From Cryptomeria japonica (lineage: Eukaryota; Streptophyta; Pinopsida; Cupressales; Cupressaceae), in the NCBI RefSeq assembly GCF_030272615.1, contig NC_081408.1:764168173-764232172 (forward strand): a stretch of 64,000 nucleotides of DNA, in the 5' to 3' direction. Positions 32,200 to 44,233 of the stretch are shown piece after piece (the stretch's first letter is position 1; each line of letters starts with the position of its first letter). The position numbers and the translations under genes were made by a program. The notes below the pieces were generated by a model. That model did no database searches and was not told the DNA's origin. It saw nothing but the letters and a program-made list of their open reading frames with translations.

Positions 32200-33720
32200 T
32201 TATGGTATATAGATACAATTCTCCCCAATTATGTGAAATCACAAGATCAAGATTTTTGTCAGCAGGTCTAAGGAAGTCCAACACTTCCTTGGGGATCTTC
32301 ACTTCTGGTTCACCAAAGTAGCTCACAATTTTCTAAACAAAGGGCTCCTCAAAAGTTACAAAGTTTGCATTTTCAAAATTCTTGTCTCATATATATGTCC
32401 AACATTGGATAGGGAGCATGTCACTTTTACCATCTCTCATTTTGACTTAGATTTTATCATCCCATAACCCCTCTCCTCTAAACAAGAACATATGACAAAG
32501 TAATGAATACCATGTTACAAGGTGTGCGCCCTTGGTCTCTGTACAACAAAAGCGATGTGCTTGTGACACGACTTAACTACCTCTCATGGATTCTATAAGT
32601 CCAGTGGTTGTATCACACATTGACAAGTCGATCTTTTGGTGCAATGACAACCACTTGCAATGAATGGTATCAGAGTTGGGTCACGAGTTCAAACCCTGCT
32701 CGTGCTGAGGGTTGGATTGTTGCAAGGTGTGTGCCCTTATTCTCTATGCATTAAAAGCGGTGTATTTGTGACATGGCTTAACCACCTCCCATGAATTCTA
32801 TAAGTCTAGTGGTTGTATCGGGCATTGACATGTTGATATTTTGGTGCAACAACAACCGCTCCCAATATACCATTTAAATTCAAACTTTTCTAAATGTGCT
32901 TTAGCTATAACTAACTTTTCATGCATTCTCTTAGCAAGAAAAGTTTCAAAATAAAAATTTGTGCTAACCATAAATAAGGTTTTGAATGTCATCAACCATA
33001 TACATGAATGGAATGGGAATTATGGCCTTAGAATCATGACCCAAAATTTGATACAATGTGTAGTAGGTCTCCACAAAATAATCTTCAAATGTGTCAACTC
33101 CAAAGGTCTCCTTCTCAATTTGAGAAATTAGAAGCACAATTCTTTTGGGACCCTTGATTATAAACTTCAAAATGGCAACACTTTTGAACACATAATTATG
33201 TATCTCATGCTTTTTCTTGAAATGGTTACAATTCACAAGCTTTGATGCTCCTAAGTTTAAATTAAACACATTTGAAATTTTGGACTTATTAAACATCTCT
33301 CCACCAATTGTAAAGAGTTCGCTTCTTAGTTTGACATCACACCTCTAAGATACAACTTTAATAAAATCTAAATCCAATAAGATGTTTTGAACAACTAACT
33401 TTCCCATAACTAAGTAGCATCCATTTCTAAGAGGAAAGTTAGAGCGTCTCTTCTTATACTAGTGTTGAAATAAGCTCCATCTTGTCTCGGGTAGGTGTGC
33501 ATCTCACATTCCAGCCAACTCATCCAAGACTTATTATTAGGACCCTTAGGACCACTAAGTTGTAAAGGTTTTCTCTCTCTATCAAAATATTTGAGAATAT
33601 ATTCATTCAACTGCCTTGATGCTTGAGAGATATCTACTTTCTTACTCATGTTAACTATAATCAAGACTAGGGTTTTAAACTCCACAACTGATGGGGAGGG
33701 CTTCTCAAAGAGAGACAATC
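32200..33720 (-). pseudogene. Second ORF-X copy, heavily decayed and split by TRIM 2
   Basis: On the minus strand the pieces align with ORF-X of block C in order: an N-terminal stretch (33718-33410, ASRQLNEYILKYFDRER); EDYFVETYYTLYQILG (near 33080), matching KDYFKCTYYSIGKVLG; and, left of TRIM 2, LPIQCWTYI (near 32405), VTFEEPFV, and FLRPADKNLDL with SHNWGELY (near 32265-32220), matching FLRPADFGG and HNWGDWY. Frameshifts and stops are frequent. TRIM 2 (32513-32867) lies in the middle, and removing it restores colinearity. The protein's function is unknown. Confidence 0.65.
32513..32867 (+). mobile_element. TRIM 2: 355-bp miniature LTR element with TACCA target duplication
   Basis: Terminal repeats of ~150 bp (32513-32663 and 32718-32867) start TGTTrCAAGGTGTGyGCCC and enclose a ~54-bp interior. 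The interior has an iMet-type primer site TGGTATCAGAGT (32665-32676) and a weak purine tract GCTGAGGGTTGGAT. TACCA flanks both ends (32508-32512 and 32868-32872). Its layout and several LTR blocks (TTGTGACA...GGCTTAACCACCT, ATnTTTTGG) match TRIM 1, so the two are diverged relatives. Confidence 0.9.
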
Positions 33721-35965
33721 CTTTTCCATTAGGAAATTGAGTGATGTATTAGTGGGATCCCTTCACTCTACATTGGTCTATCAACCAATCAAAACACTAA
33801 AACTCTCTAGGAGTGCTCCCAATCAAAATGTGCTCACTGACTGCTTAGGCGTGGTTGAGATTCACCAAGGTAAATCCAACCTTAGACTATTAAACTTATA
33901 TGCTTGTAGGGTTTATAGCAGGTGTACTTAAGGTTTTTCAAGGCCAATCAACTAGTTTTGTACTTGGGTTTCATCCATTTCTCCATCACTCCTTCTTTCC
34001 CCTATTTTCTAGGCCTAGTAGTCCTAGAGCCCCAATTAGCCCTACCTAATCGGTTTTTGAGGAATTACTCAAAATTATCTCAAAGAACCAGACAAAATAA
34101 TTTATGTTCTGATTACCATTTTGGATGAAATTTTGGATTCATTAGGTGAGGAAACCAGGTATGTTCGTACAGGTATGGAATTTGAAAATGGCATATTTGA
34201 AGGGGTTTTGGGTCTTTTTGATCTTCTTCCAAGGGTTTAATGTCTTCCCTGGTCTGCCACACCTCCAAACTTCCACAAAGGCTCTACAACACCCCACTTA
34301 CTCATTCCAAATACTAGGCATCTTCAAACCTGATCATCCATGCAAGCACTTGCAAAATTTTAATCATTTCCTAACAGGGCTATGACTGAGCTTGCCTAGG
34401 AAATGAAGTCAAATGACCTTCCAATGACCTCCAAACCAAAAAAAACTTATATACACAGTCAAAGTTTCCATGTCTCGAGTCCCAAGGGTTATTGAGATAA
34501 ACTCAAAGGACTTCAAGCTAGAACCATGTTTGGGCTTTAAAACCCTTGCTCGGGCCGAGAGCAGTATAAAATAAAAAACTCAATTCAAACCTAAAACAAA
34601 GACTAACTCAACTGCCTCCTAAGAACTACAAAGGCATGTATAAATCAATCATGAAAGAACAATAATGAAATCAATTAATAAAGTACAGACTGTTGCTCAC
34701 AATTTGAGAAAAATGCAAGATAAAACTAGAAAAAGGTCTTCAAAATGAATTACAATTTGCTCAAGGTGTTTACCAACCTCATTAAATTCATCCACTGAGA
34801 ATTTATATGAGATTTATATCCTAACCAACTCTCCATCGGTTTCCTAACCACCGATTTTCTCAAACCTTCAAAAAGTTGCTCAAAATTGTAAAATGTTGTC
34901 GAGCAACATTGACAACTTTTGCCAAAAAGTGCATTTTTGCATTTTATGCTTTGTCACTCATCCTAAACCACCTATAATTACTTAAAACCACTAACATGAC
35001 ATGTTTTAATGCTAAATAAGGATTTTCAATATGTTTGACACCAAAATGCACGTTTATGCCATTTTAGGCTTACAAGGGCTCATAAGCCAAAATTGAGTAA
35101 AAACATGCTCCAATTGCCATTCATCCTTCAAATGCATATAAAAAACACATGTGGACCTATGAGTAGTCCATTACTAACAAACCAAAACCAACCTAAAGAA
35201 TAACACACAAAAATCTAGAAAATGCACTCAAAACTAGGTGCTCCTACACCGACAACTAGGGTTTAATTTTACAATGAGTACATACCTCAGTTACTAGCTC
35301 AATTATGTTCTACTCATAATTTTGAACTTAAAGATATGAAAAACATTAAATATATCCAACTTATAGTTTATAATGAGTGAACAAGTAGTCTTCAACTGCA
35401 AAATCCTAATTTCCATTGCAACTCAAAGTAGCAAGCAAAAGTGGATGCAATCAACTGTGGCTGATGAGGTGGTCCAAATTGAATATTTATTTGCACCAAA
35501 CATCTCAAAATATGAATTAAACCAGTCATTTCACTATTACTACAATGTGTGTTCAAGCTACAAACATGTAATCAAATGTTCTTTAAGTTCAAATGTCAAC
35601 CATTAATTTCAAAGTATAATGGCAAGATGAATGGATGAGATTTGAAAGATTGGATTTAAAAATAACTTAGACATACTTAATTATTTTTTGGCCAATCAAA
35701 GCAAGACATGTTAGAGTCAACTTTACACTATGGAGCTATGTGTCATCATCGTGTGCCCTCGCAAAGGAAAATGGGCACCATCCAATTGGCAGCACAGGGC
35801 TGCGTGGAGACTTTCTTGTTATTAGGCTGGTGAGTGGGACTAGCCACACGTCATCATATGCAGTAACAAAGGATTTACAAGGCACTAATAATTCCAACCT
35901 TGCAAGGATTTTCTCTAATCAGGAAACAATTAAGTTCTTGCATCCACTCGAAGAATGACTAGGTC
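33721..35965. other. Gene-free stretch
   Basis: No gene recognised. Several 60-80 codon open frames lack any conserved pattern. Some of this may be the leader of the element that carried the ORF-X copy on its left, but no primer site or LTR was found. Confidence 0.4.
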
Positions 35966-35968
35966 TTA

Positions 35969-36620
35969 GGCAAGGGTCCCATGGGGGGGTAGTTTAAGCT
36001 CTATTTTTAAGGAAGAGGTGGTCCCATAGAGAATTTTTTTTGGGCTACAATATCATTTGGAATATGCTCCTAAAAAATAGAAGCTCCTACTTTTTAGGCT
36101 TCCATTTTTTAACAGGTGAAAATGGGGTGGGGTTAGAAATTGCTCGCCAGCTTAGGAATTTTATTTACCACTTGCCAATCAAAAAGAAGTTGAGACGAGT
36201 CTTATGAAAAAATTTAGAGGGAAGATAGAAATTTTTTTATTTCATTTATCATTGCTACTCGATGGATGTTGCACAAAGAAGAAGCTAGAAAGGAGAACAC
36301 CTACAATCATAGGTACCTAATCTTGTGCATGTTCTATTCCTTGACATAATTCAATAAAAAAGCATTGTTAAAATTGCACACTACAAAAAAAGACATAATT
36401 TTGCTCATATTAGACATAATCCTTAAATTTAGGAGCTAATTTTTTTAAGTTGAACTATACTCTTCATGGGACCATCAACTTCCTTCAATTTAGTAGCTTA
36501 AATTTTTAAGCAGATCTGGGCTACAAATTTCATTGGACCACTTGCTTTAAAATATTCTTAAAAAATCTCTACAACACTCACTCTATTTTTTAGGAAGCCC
36601 CCCTCCATGGGACCCCAACC
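35969..36620. mobile_element. Harbinger/Tourist-like MITE with TTA target duplication
   Basis: The left end GGCAAGGGTCCCATGGGGGG and the reverse complement of the right end (GGTTGGGGTCCCATGGAGGG) form terminal inverted repeats. TTA flanks both ends (35966-35968 and 36621-36623), the target-duplication signature of PIF/Harbinger elements. GGTCCCAT-type and TTTTTAAGnA motifs recur internally in inverted arrangement. The 652 bp contain no transposase frame, so it is non-autonomous. Confidence 0.75.
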
Positions 36621-36623
36621 TTA

Positions 36624-38529
36624 GTGAATATTTTACTATTAATGCAACCCAATGACTGTAACATATTTGATAGAGATAGAGCTTCCAGGCTCACATAGAC
36701 CATTGATTTTCCTTTAACTAGCCAACATATGCTAACATAGATTGGAAAAATTAAAGTGCTCAACTTGGGAATATTAAAGGTGCTCAAGCCAACTAGTAAC
36801 TAGGATGAGGAGCTGGTAAAAGAATGACTTCAAAACTTTTAAGTTATGACTTAAGTAATGGTTACCGCCAACAACAAGTCAACTCAAAAATATAAGCACT
36901 AAGGTTTAGGGTTTAAGGATGAACGCCTAAAAGGACTTAGGATTCAAGTAATTTTAGCTTGACCTAAGAAGTTAAGGAGACCAAAAGCCAATTTTATTTA
37001 TGGTTCCACCAAACAGCTCCAAACTTTACATCTTTATAAACAAAATTACTTGTCCAAACTCAAGCACTTCACATTTTAAGAGAAGATATCATACCCAAGC
37101 TAAAAAGACATGTAGATATTTAATTTTTAATATAATTAAACCATTAAAATTCTATCACCATAAATAGAAAATAATATTTATGAGTCCTTGATCCAAAATT
37201 GATAGATAATGAACTAGTCATATCATCCAATGTTTTGACATTATTTAATTACATAGTCAATCTCATTGACCCATATTTCTTGAATAATGATTCATGTGAA
37301 TCCAACTATCATGAGCATGAATGATCCACTTAACACTCATTACATATATGCGAGAGTCATAGGAGAGAAGAATCAAGACATCCTAGGAAGTCACTCATCA
37401 TAATACTAGCCTAATTCAAGCATCCTTAACAATGGAGTTCCCCTCGAGATAAACCCTACTTAACTTGCTACTCCATTTACATTAGAGTGGATTTATGATG
37501 GGCAACCTCTCAAGAAGACTTGATGCTTCACCCTTATGAGCGTCACCTAAATGCAATGAGAGCTAATTAGATCATTTATGCTCATGAGAGATACGTTCTA
37601 GAGAACACTAGGGGAAGAGTATCAGTAGATAACATAGTTCCAATAGCCGTCGCTTTATTGCCATGTTGACCCCCCAAAACATAACAAATTTTTTTGTCAG
37701 TACATAAATATAAAAATACAAGTAAATATTTATTTTAATACCAATACATGTTCACAACTGAATTAGTAGTTGACAACAAAAAAGTAAAAAAACAAACAAC
37801 TACTGGTACATTTCCTATTTTAATACAAAATAACTTGCACAAATAATAAACATTTTTATTTTTTAAAAAAACTTAATATTTACATTTGTCACTTTATGCA
37901 AGTGGCTAAAAAGTACAAATGTATTCCAATTACAATTACATATGCACATCTATTGGTGCATTAAATGACATAAAAACAATCAACTTTAGACTTCTTAGAC
38001 AGTCGAGTGTACATTCTTCCAAATATCACTTCACAGCTTCATGCATTAAATGGACCTGCATTTGGTACCCACATTTGCAACAACTGGTGTAAGACTCCCT
38101 AGTAACCAAAAATTTGCATAAAATCAAATTAAAAAAAAAACACGTTTCATTCAAAGCATAGAAGAAAACTGAACAATTCGAAGCAATGGAGAATTGTATA
38201 TTTAATATGACATGACCGACTGTTTCCCACAAAAATTCAAATTTGAAAATAGCAAGCTACCACAATCGAATGCATTGCACATTTGAATTATATTATAAGA
38301 CATAATTTTTTGTGTCAATTTCATTATAATCCAATTCATTGAATCTTCTCGAGCTCTGCAAATACTCTCTGCACATTCCTTATTCAAGGGCACACATTCA
38401 GGTTGGTACACACATAATAACTAAATTCCCTCTGCAGTCAATGTTAAATGCTATAAATCTTTCAATTGAAATTATACTGTTTTCAATAAACCAACATTTC
38501 TTTCAATATAGTCACTGTAAATAATATTA
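36624..38529. other. Gene-free AT-rich stretch
   Basis: I see no coding, RNA or mobile-element signal here. It is AT-rich with short poly-A/T runs and has no repeat that I can relate to other parts of the window. Confidence 0.5.
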
Positions 38530-38965
38530 ACATCCATATTGAATGTCCAATGATGGTTTAGCTCATTCGTAACTGCATTATGCTTTGTCTATTGATGATT
38601 TCTTTGTATGCGGTTTACAATTTCATTTCAATGCTCTCTTACAGTTTAATGTGCCTATATGGTTATTGTCCATTAATAGTGTGAACTTTACTCCAATTTT
38701 TTTGATTCATTATAGTGTGAACTTGACTCCACTTTCTTTGCTTCATTTTGCGATATAGGTTTCATGTTTCAATGCTTTGTTACAGTATAATAATGTCGAA
38801 ATCCTCGCAGAGAATGGCAAAAAATAAATGATTATCTATTTGTTTTATTTGAAACCCCTTAATTATTTATCATTCGTTAAATGACGTCTCTCTGTTTATA
38901 ATGCCAAAATAATTACAGAGAATGCAAAAAAAAATGATTATTATTCATAATTATTCGTATGACGA
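38530..38965 (+). repeat. Dispersed repeat, copy 1 of an inverted pair
   Basis: Blocks such as GGTTTAGCTC, CATTATGCTTTGTCTATTGATGATTT and ATAATGCCAAAATAATTACAGAGAATGC recur in the same order, inverted, at 49806-50035. This copy has an extra ~200 bp in the middle, within which part of the last block appears a second time (about 38790-38850). The element type is unknown. Confidence 0.65.
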
Positions 38966-40888
38966 CTTCATAACTTCTACATGCGACCATTCTGGTCTTT
39001 ACAATGAGATAAGATATACATCTTTAATTATTACAAAAATACTTTTATCTGGAATCTCTGACTTTCTCTATCTCTGGATGTGTCGCCTCCATTTGACCTG
39101 GATAACCTCCTCTCGCAAACTGGATGACAGACATATGACCTAGGCATTTTTATCCGCCCAACCAAATGAAGCATAAGCTTCCCGGTGCTCTTGATAAGCT
39201 CTCGTCCCTCACGATGGAGTACCCTAGCAAACCAGTACCAACTAGCAGTAAAGAAATCCTGTGTAATCATGTAGAACTAACAACCCATCCTGGTCGAACT
39301 AACTACATGTGTTATGGCAACAAGATAAATAAATAAATAAATATGACGGCCATCATCACCCTATTGGGGAGGTGAAGAAAATCACCCTTCCCTCGTTAGC
39401 CCATAAACGAACACTCTCGTTCCATAATCATCCCTCATGGATAGAAAAATAATTAACACTTCGTGGATTAATGTTAGAATAATATTATTTAATATATGTT
39501 TTAAACTTTCTTAATCTCATTTTTCCAAGTTAAATCATTTTCTTTAATCAATTAGAATGTTATTCAAAAAATAAATAATCTCTATATAATATATATATTT
39601 TATTATTATTGTTGTTTTTGTTAGTAAATTTAACATTCTCAATACTCATAAAAAATATCATTTCCCAAATAATCTTATCCTATATTCTTGAATAGGGAAA
39701 AAGAGAAGTCAAAAAGATCAAATAAATTTTGCTCATAGTGGGATTTGAACTCCCAACCCACTAATCCCAAAAACATATCCCTACCAACACACCAATTGAA
39801 AATTCTGATATTTTTAACAAGAATATTAACTTAAGTCTACTGAGAATAATCAGACCACCCATGGCAAATAAGACATCCATTTTTCAGAAATATATCCAGG
39901 TAAAGAAATTAAATGACCCCAACTCCCTACTACTTAACTACTGGCAGAAGTTGTTGAAGAGGAACTATAGGGTGAATTAAATAAATTTTAACAAATCATA
40001 TTGACTATGGCTGGAAAAAATTAAAAATAAAAAAATAGCAAGAAGGAAGGAAGCATGGCTGGTGGATCAGAGGCGTGGCAGGGAAGACAAATTTTCTGCT
40101 AAAATTTTCAATGCTCTCCCCTATATCTTCCATTTAACATCCTTGCCCAAGGAAGTGGGAGGCATGGGGAGTGGAAGTGAAGGAAGGCGTGGTAAGAACA
40201 ACCAACGCCCCCTTCATTCTTGTATGGTAGAAGGTGACTTAGGGAGGTGAGGACGTGGCTGGCAGGAGGAAAGACCATACAATAGACCGTCATTCCCCCC
40301 TTTTTATTTTCTATTTTTGCAATCTCGTAAAGGCAGGACGCTTAACCAGTTTGTCCTGCAGGCTCCAAACTTCCCTTTGGCAACCCACCATTAGCATGAT
40401 ATTGCTAAGCTGATCTTTCTCAATCGATTCCATTGGAAATCAATTTCCAACTGAGGAAATACTGATTCAGTTAAAATTAAAAAAAAACAAATACTATCAA
40501 ACACTTGTCAGTAGAATTAGAAGGAAGAATATGAGATCGGAGAGGGAGACGTGGAGGAGAATAGAGGGAAAACAAGCATACACATTATCTGCTGGTCAGA
40601 TAATTAGATCAAAACCAGGCTTTTAATAAAAAAATTCAATAATAGTCAAATCTGAAAGAAACCAATAACAATACAATTATTAGTCGAATAGAGAGAAAAA
40701 GTCGGGTGGTGAGAAAATAAGAAGAGAGCTTGGTTCTTTCCTGTAGCTGATCGCTCTCCTCTTAATTCCCCTATTGAAATTCCTAAATTGAGTTCACTCT
40801 CAGCAAGAAAGTAATAACAAGACTCAGAGAAATTGGACGATGAATCTGAATAAGGAGCTCTATTTTATAAACACTAAGTTTAAGTTCC
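38966..40888. other. Gene-free stretch upstream of the LINE
   Basis: No gene recognised. A 79-codon minus-strand frame (39031-39270) has an ordinary amino-acid composition and could be a stray exon, but nothing supports it. TTCAAATCC-like box B sequence on the minus strand at about 39740 is tRNA-like but incomplete. Confidence 0.45.
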
Positions 40889-41114
40889 AAAATAAGATAT
40901 GAAGGACGAGGGAATTGGTTTTATCGGAGGACCCTTCGCGATCCTGGCATTGGGCTTCTCGCTCCTACGTATGGAGGAGGGGTAAGACCTCCTCCACAGT
41001 GGTAAGCATTTCTACTTCTTTCCTTTCTTGTTTTTGACCTTATGCTGAGGCTTTTGGAGCGCCGCAGTTGTAGTTATTGCAGGCACGAGTGGAGGCAAGA
41101 GCAGTTAATGCTCG

Positions 41115-43002
41115 ATGGAGGCGGAATTTAATGGGTCGAATGCGACCCATGTGCCCTTCTCAAAAGTCGTGGAGGAATAAATTCTTGGTAAATCATTCCG
41201 AGACGCCATTGTTGGTGACATCGTGCAGGTCTCACGAGAGGCCAAATTCTCTTTGGTAAGTGCTTCATCTGCAGGCCTCAATGACGGAGTCAGAGGACGA
41301 GGTAAGGACCCTGCCTTGGCTCCTTTTACTTTCTCTATCTCTCCTAACGATGCCATGACCAAAGCCCTTGAGCTTGAAAATAAAAGACTCCAAGACATTG
41401 CTATTTTCTTTGTAGTGAATAATGTGGATAAGTGTTCGACTAGGAAATTTCTTGATGATTGCATGAAAAATGTATGGGTTAGAAAGTTAGGGTTTAATTT
41501 CTCTTTCTGTAGAATGATTCAAAAAGGTTTATTTATTATTTTCTTTAAAGATAATAAATCTCAGTTAGAGGTTCTGCATAAACAATTATGGGCCATTGGC
41601 CAAACCACCTTCAGGGCCCTCAAATGGTCCTTTGATGTGATTAATGAAGAAATTCTGGCTATTCCTTGCCCTCGGTGACTTCTAATTAAAAATTTACCTC
41701 CCATTTTTTGGAATTTCACCCCGCAAGTTCTTGAACCGATAGGAAAAGTGGTTAGAGTTGACCACTCTACAATTATTGTCCCCAACTTGGATGCCAGAGT
41801 CTTGATTTCTATCAATCCAAGAGTTGACATACCCAGATTTCTCAATATCAAACTGCGGGATGAATCCTTCACCTACATTATGGAAACCCTAGGTGGTTTG
41901 AACTTGTGCTTCCTATGTAGAAGGGAAGGACACATTAGGTGATCTTTCCCCATTCTCTCGAATAAGTCTAAGCCCAATGTTAACTCGCCTGGGATCAACA
42001 CTAATAAAGGTGGCCCTGCTCCACCCAATTCGTCATCTAAACCTTTAGAAGAACCGTCTGTTAGAGTTAAATTGGACTTTCTCAGCAAGGCCATCAAGAA
42101 TGCAGTGGCTAGTTTCCCAAAGGTTCAACCTGTTGATCCCCCTAACTTTGAAAATAATACCGACTTCAGCCCCTTTAATGTAGAACACCCCCCCCCCACT
42201 CGGCGGTTTCTGCAGTCATCTCCCAGATGGATGGAATAGAAGACTTTGGCTTTCATGTGGTCTTAAGGAAAAATAAGAGGTCTAAAAAGAAGAATGCCCA
42301 ACAACTAGCCCTGGAAAAAATTAGGGCCAAAGGACACCAGAATTCTCATTCTGCCAAATCAGGCTTTGAGGTAAAGGGGTCTAGAACCCCTTTAGAGACT
42401 TTGGTAATGACCAACCCTGGCAAGGACTCTCATGTCAAGTCAATAGTTAAGACCTTTGAAGTAATTGATCATGGGGGTGATGTTAATAGGAGTAGGGCTG
42501 CAACCCCCCTGCCCTCTGTGATCCTCAATATGTTCTTACAACTAATCAATCCCAAGCTTGGGATAATCCATCTGACCCGACATTAGTGCATAATGATTCG
42601 TTGGACCCTCCAAGGCATGAGGGTTGCTCCCCTCATTCTATCCTCATCACTTCGCCGACCTTTATTCCTGTGAAAGCAAATTCCTTGATTGATGATGATA
42701 ATGTCCTTTATGAGATTATCTCGACTGCTCCAACGATTGACAATACTAGAACCCTTTGCTCTTCTGAGACGAGAATGTCTAAGGGTGATTCCATAGAAGA
42801 TGCCTCCTCAGTGGACATTCATGAGTCTGAGATGGAAATTGAATTGAGATCCAACTTGTCGACCATTAATGGTGAGGAATTAAAGGATACAAACAACCCA
42901 AATGAGGAAATATTTGAGGGAGAAGAACACACCAGAAGGAAAAGAGGGAGGCCGTTAGGCTCTAAAAACAAACTCTCTCCCATGCATAAAAAATCTAACT
43001 GA
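41115..43002 (+). pseudogene. LINE ORF1: DUF4283-like RNA-binding protein with zinc knuckle and AT-hook
   Basis: The ATG at 41115 (MEAEFNGSNATHVPFSK) fits a plant LINE ORF1 start, with a TAA at 41178. The frame continues through VQVSREAKFSLVS to a globular DUF4283-like region (NVWVRKLGFNFSFCRM, LWAIGQTTFRALKW, EILAIPCPR) to about 41677. After another stop it reads LDARVLISINPRVDIPRF and a knuckle CFLCRREGH whose last Cys is lost at the TGA near 41940. A run of 10 C at 42188-42197 coincides with a frame change. The C-terminal part ends with the AT-hook KRGRPLGSKNK (near 42940). The protein would coat LINE RNA; this copy is broken. Confidence 0.8.
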
Positions 43003-43063
43003 AAGGCGAGTATCCCTAAATGCTTTAACAACTTCAAGGTTGACAAGAATGATAAATAACTAA

Positions 43064-44205
43064 TTGTTCTCCATGAAATATCTATCCTGGAATATCCGGG
43101 GGCTAGAATCCTCTGACAGGAAATATATGGTGAGAAGATTGCTTAATAATCATAAGGATTTGGACTTTGTCCCACTTCAGGAGGTTAAAGCAATTAAATT
43201 TACATTGGAGGTCAATCTAAACTTTATGTGGAAGGAATCCCTCCAATTTTTCACTAAACACGAGAAAGGCAAAGGAGGGGTTGTCATTCGTATTAACCCT
43301 AATTGGCAAAACTCTATCCTTTGCTCTGGAGTCTCTCCTTGCAATAGAGTTATTTGGGTAACTTTCCAACATGGAGACTCTTCTTTCAGGCTATGCACCA
43401 TCTACGCCCCCAATGACTACAAAGATCTGAGCTCTGGAAGTGGATTGCTTCTCTTCTGATATTCCATGGATTCTAGGGGGAGATTTCAATATGGTCGAGC
43501 ACAAGGATGACTAATCAATGGATTCTAGGGGGAGATTTCAATATGGTCGAGCACAAGGATGACTAATCAAGTAGTGCTACTATTGAGTGGAAAGGAGGGG
43601 AAAAGCCTCACTGAGATAGAATAAAAATCATGAAGAGGCTATTTGACCCATTGGAAGGATTAAAACATGTTCATAAGGGCATTTGGTTTATTTGGTGCAA
43701 TTTCCAGAAAGATGGTAACCAAATCTACTCCAAACTGGATAGATTATACACCAATAAAGATTTCTTCTCCTTTATCCTAGATCACCAAGATTGCCCGGTG
43801 GTGGTCAAACCCTCCTCCCTCTCTGACCATAGCCCCATCTTTGCTGAGATTGTCACTAGGAGCATGAACAAACCCTATAGTAAGACTGGTGGTAAGTTCA
43901 TTCTTAACAACAGTCTCCTAAAAGACCAGGACGGTCTTGCTGCTATCCATATAGTAAGGATGTTTAATAAGTGGAATCCCTCTATTGGCTCCTATATCAA
44001 TAAATGGGATACCTCAGTTAAAAGTTGGCAGAAGACCCTTGACACCATTGGAAAAAAGAAAGCCAAAGTTACTAGGCAGGATGAGCTTGTTCTATCCTCT
44101 AATATGCACAATGTGGAACAAGTCCTTCGAAATGACCCTAGCAACTCTCATCTTACCCACCTAGTGGCAGTGGCTAGAGATGAACTTAAAATGACAACAT
44201 CATAA
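43064..44205 (+). pseudogene. LINE ORF2, endonuclease (EEP/APE-type) domain
   Basis: From ATG 43064, MFSMKYLSWNIRGLES is the classic LINE EN start. QEVKA replaces the usual QETK (Glu kept), then GGVVIRINP and RLCTIYAPN. The GGDFNMVEHKDD catalytic block at ~43477 is duplicated in tandem (52-bp units 43466-43517 and 43518-43569), which shifts the frame because 52 is not divisible by three. The frame resumes at 43630 with IYSKLDRLYTNKDF and SSLSDHSPIF, containing the catalytic His/Asp. The domain would nick target DNA to prime reverse transcription. It ends at a TAA at 44203-44205. Confidence 0.85.
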
Positions 44206-44233
44206 AGCATTAGGTGCCCGAACTAGAGTCGGG

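Noticed and set aside
39730-39830. tRNA-like sequence on the minus strand (box B-like GAGTTCAAATCC)
   Set aside because: No full cloverleaf, acceptor stem or convincing A box. At best it is a SINE or tRNA remnant, and nothing around it supports that.
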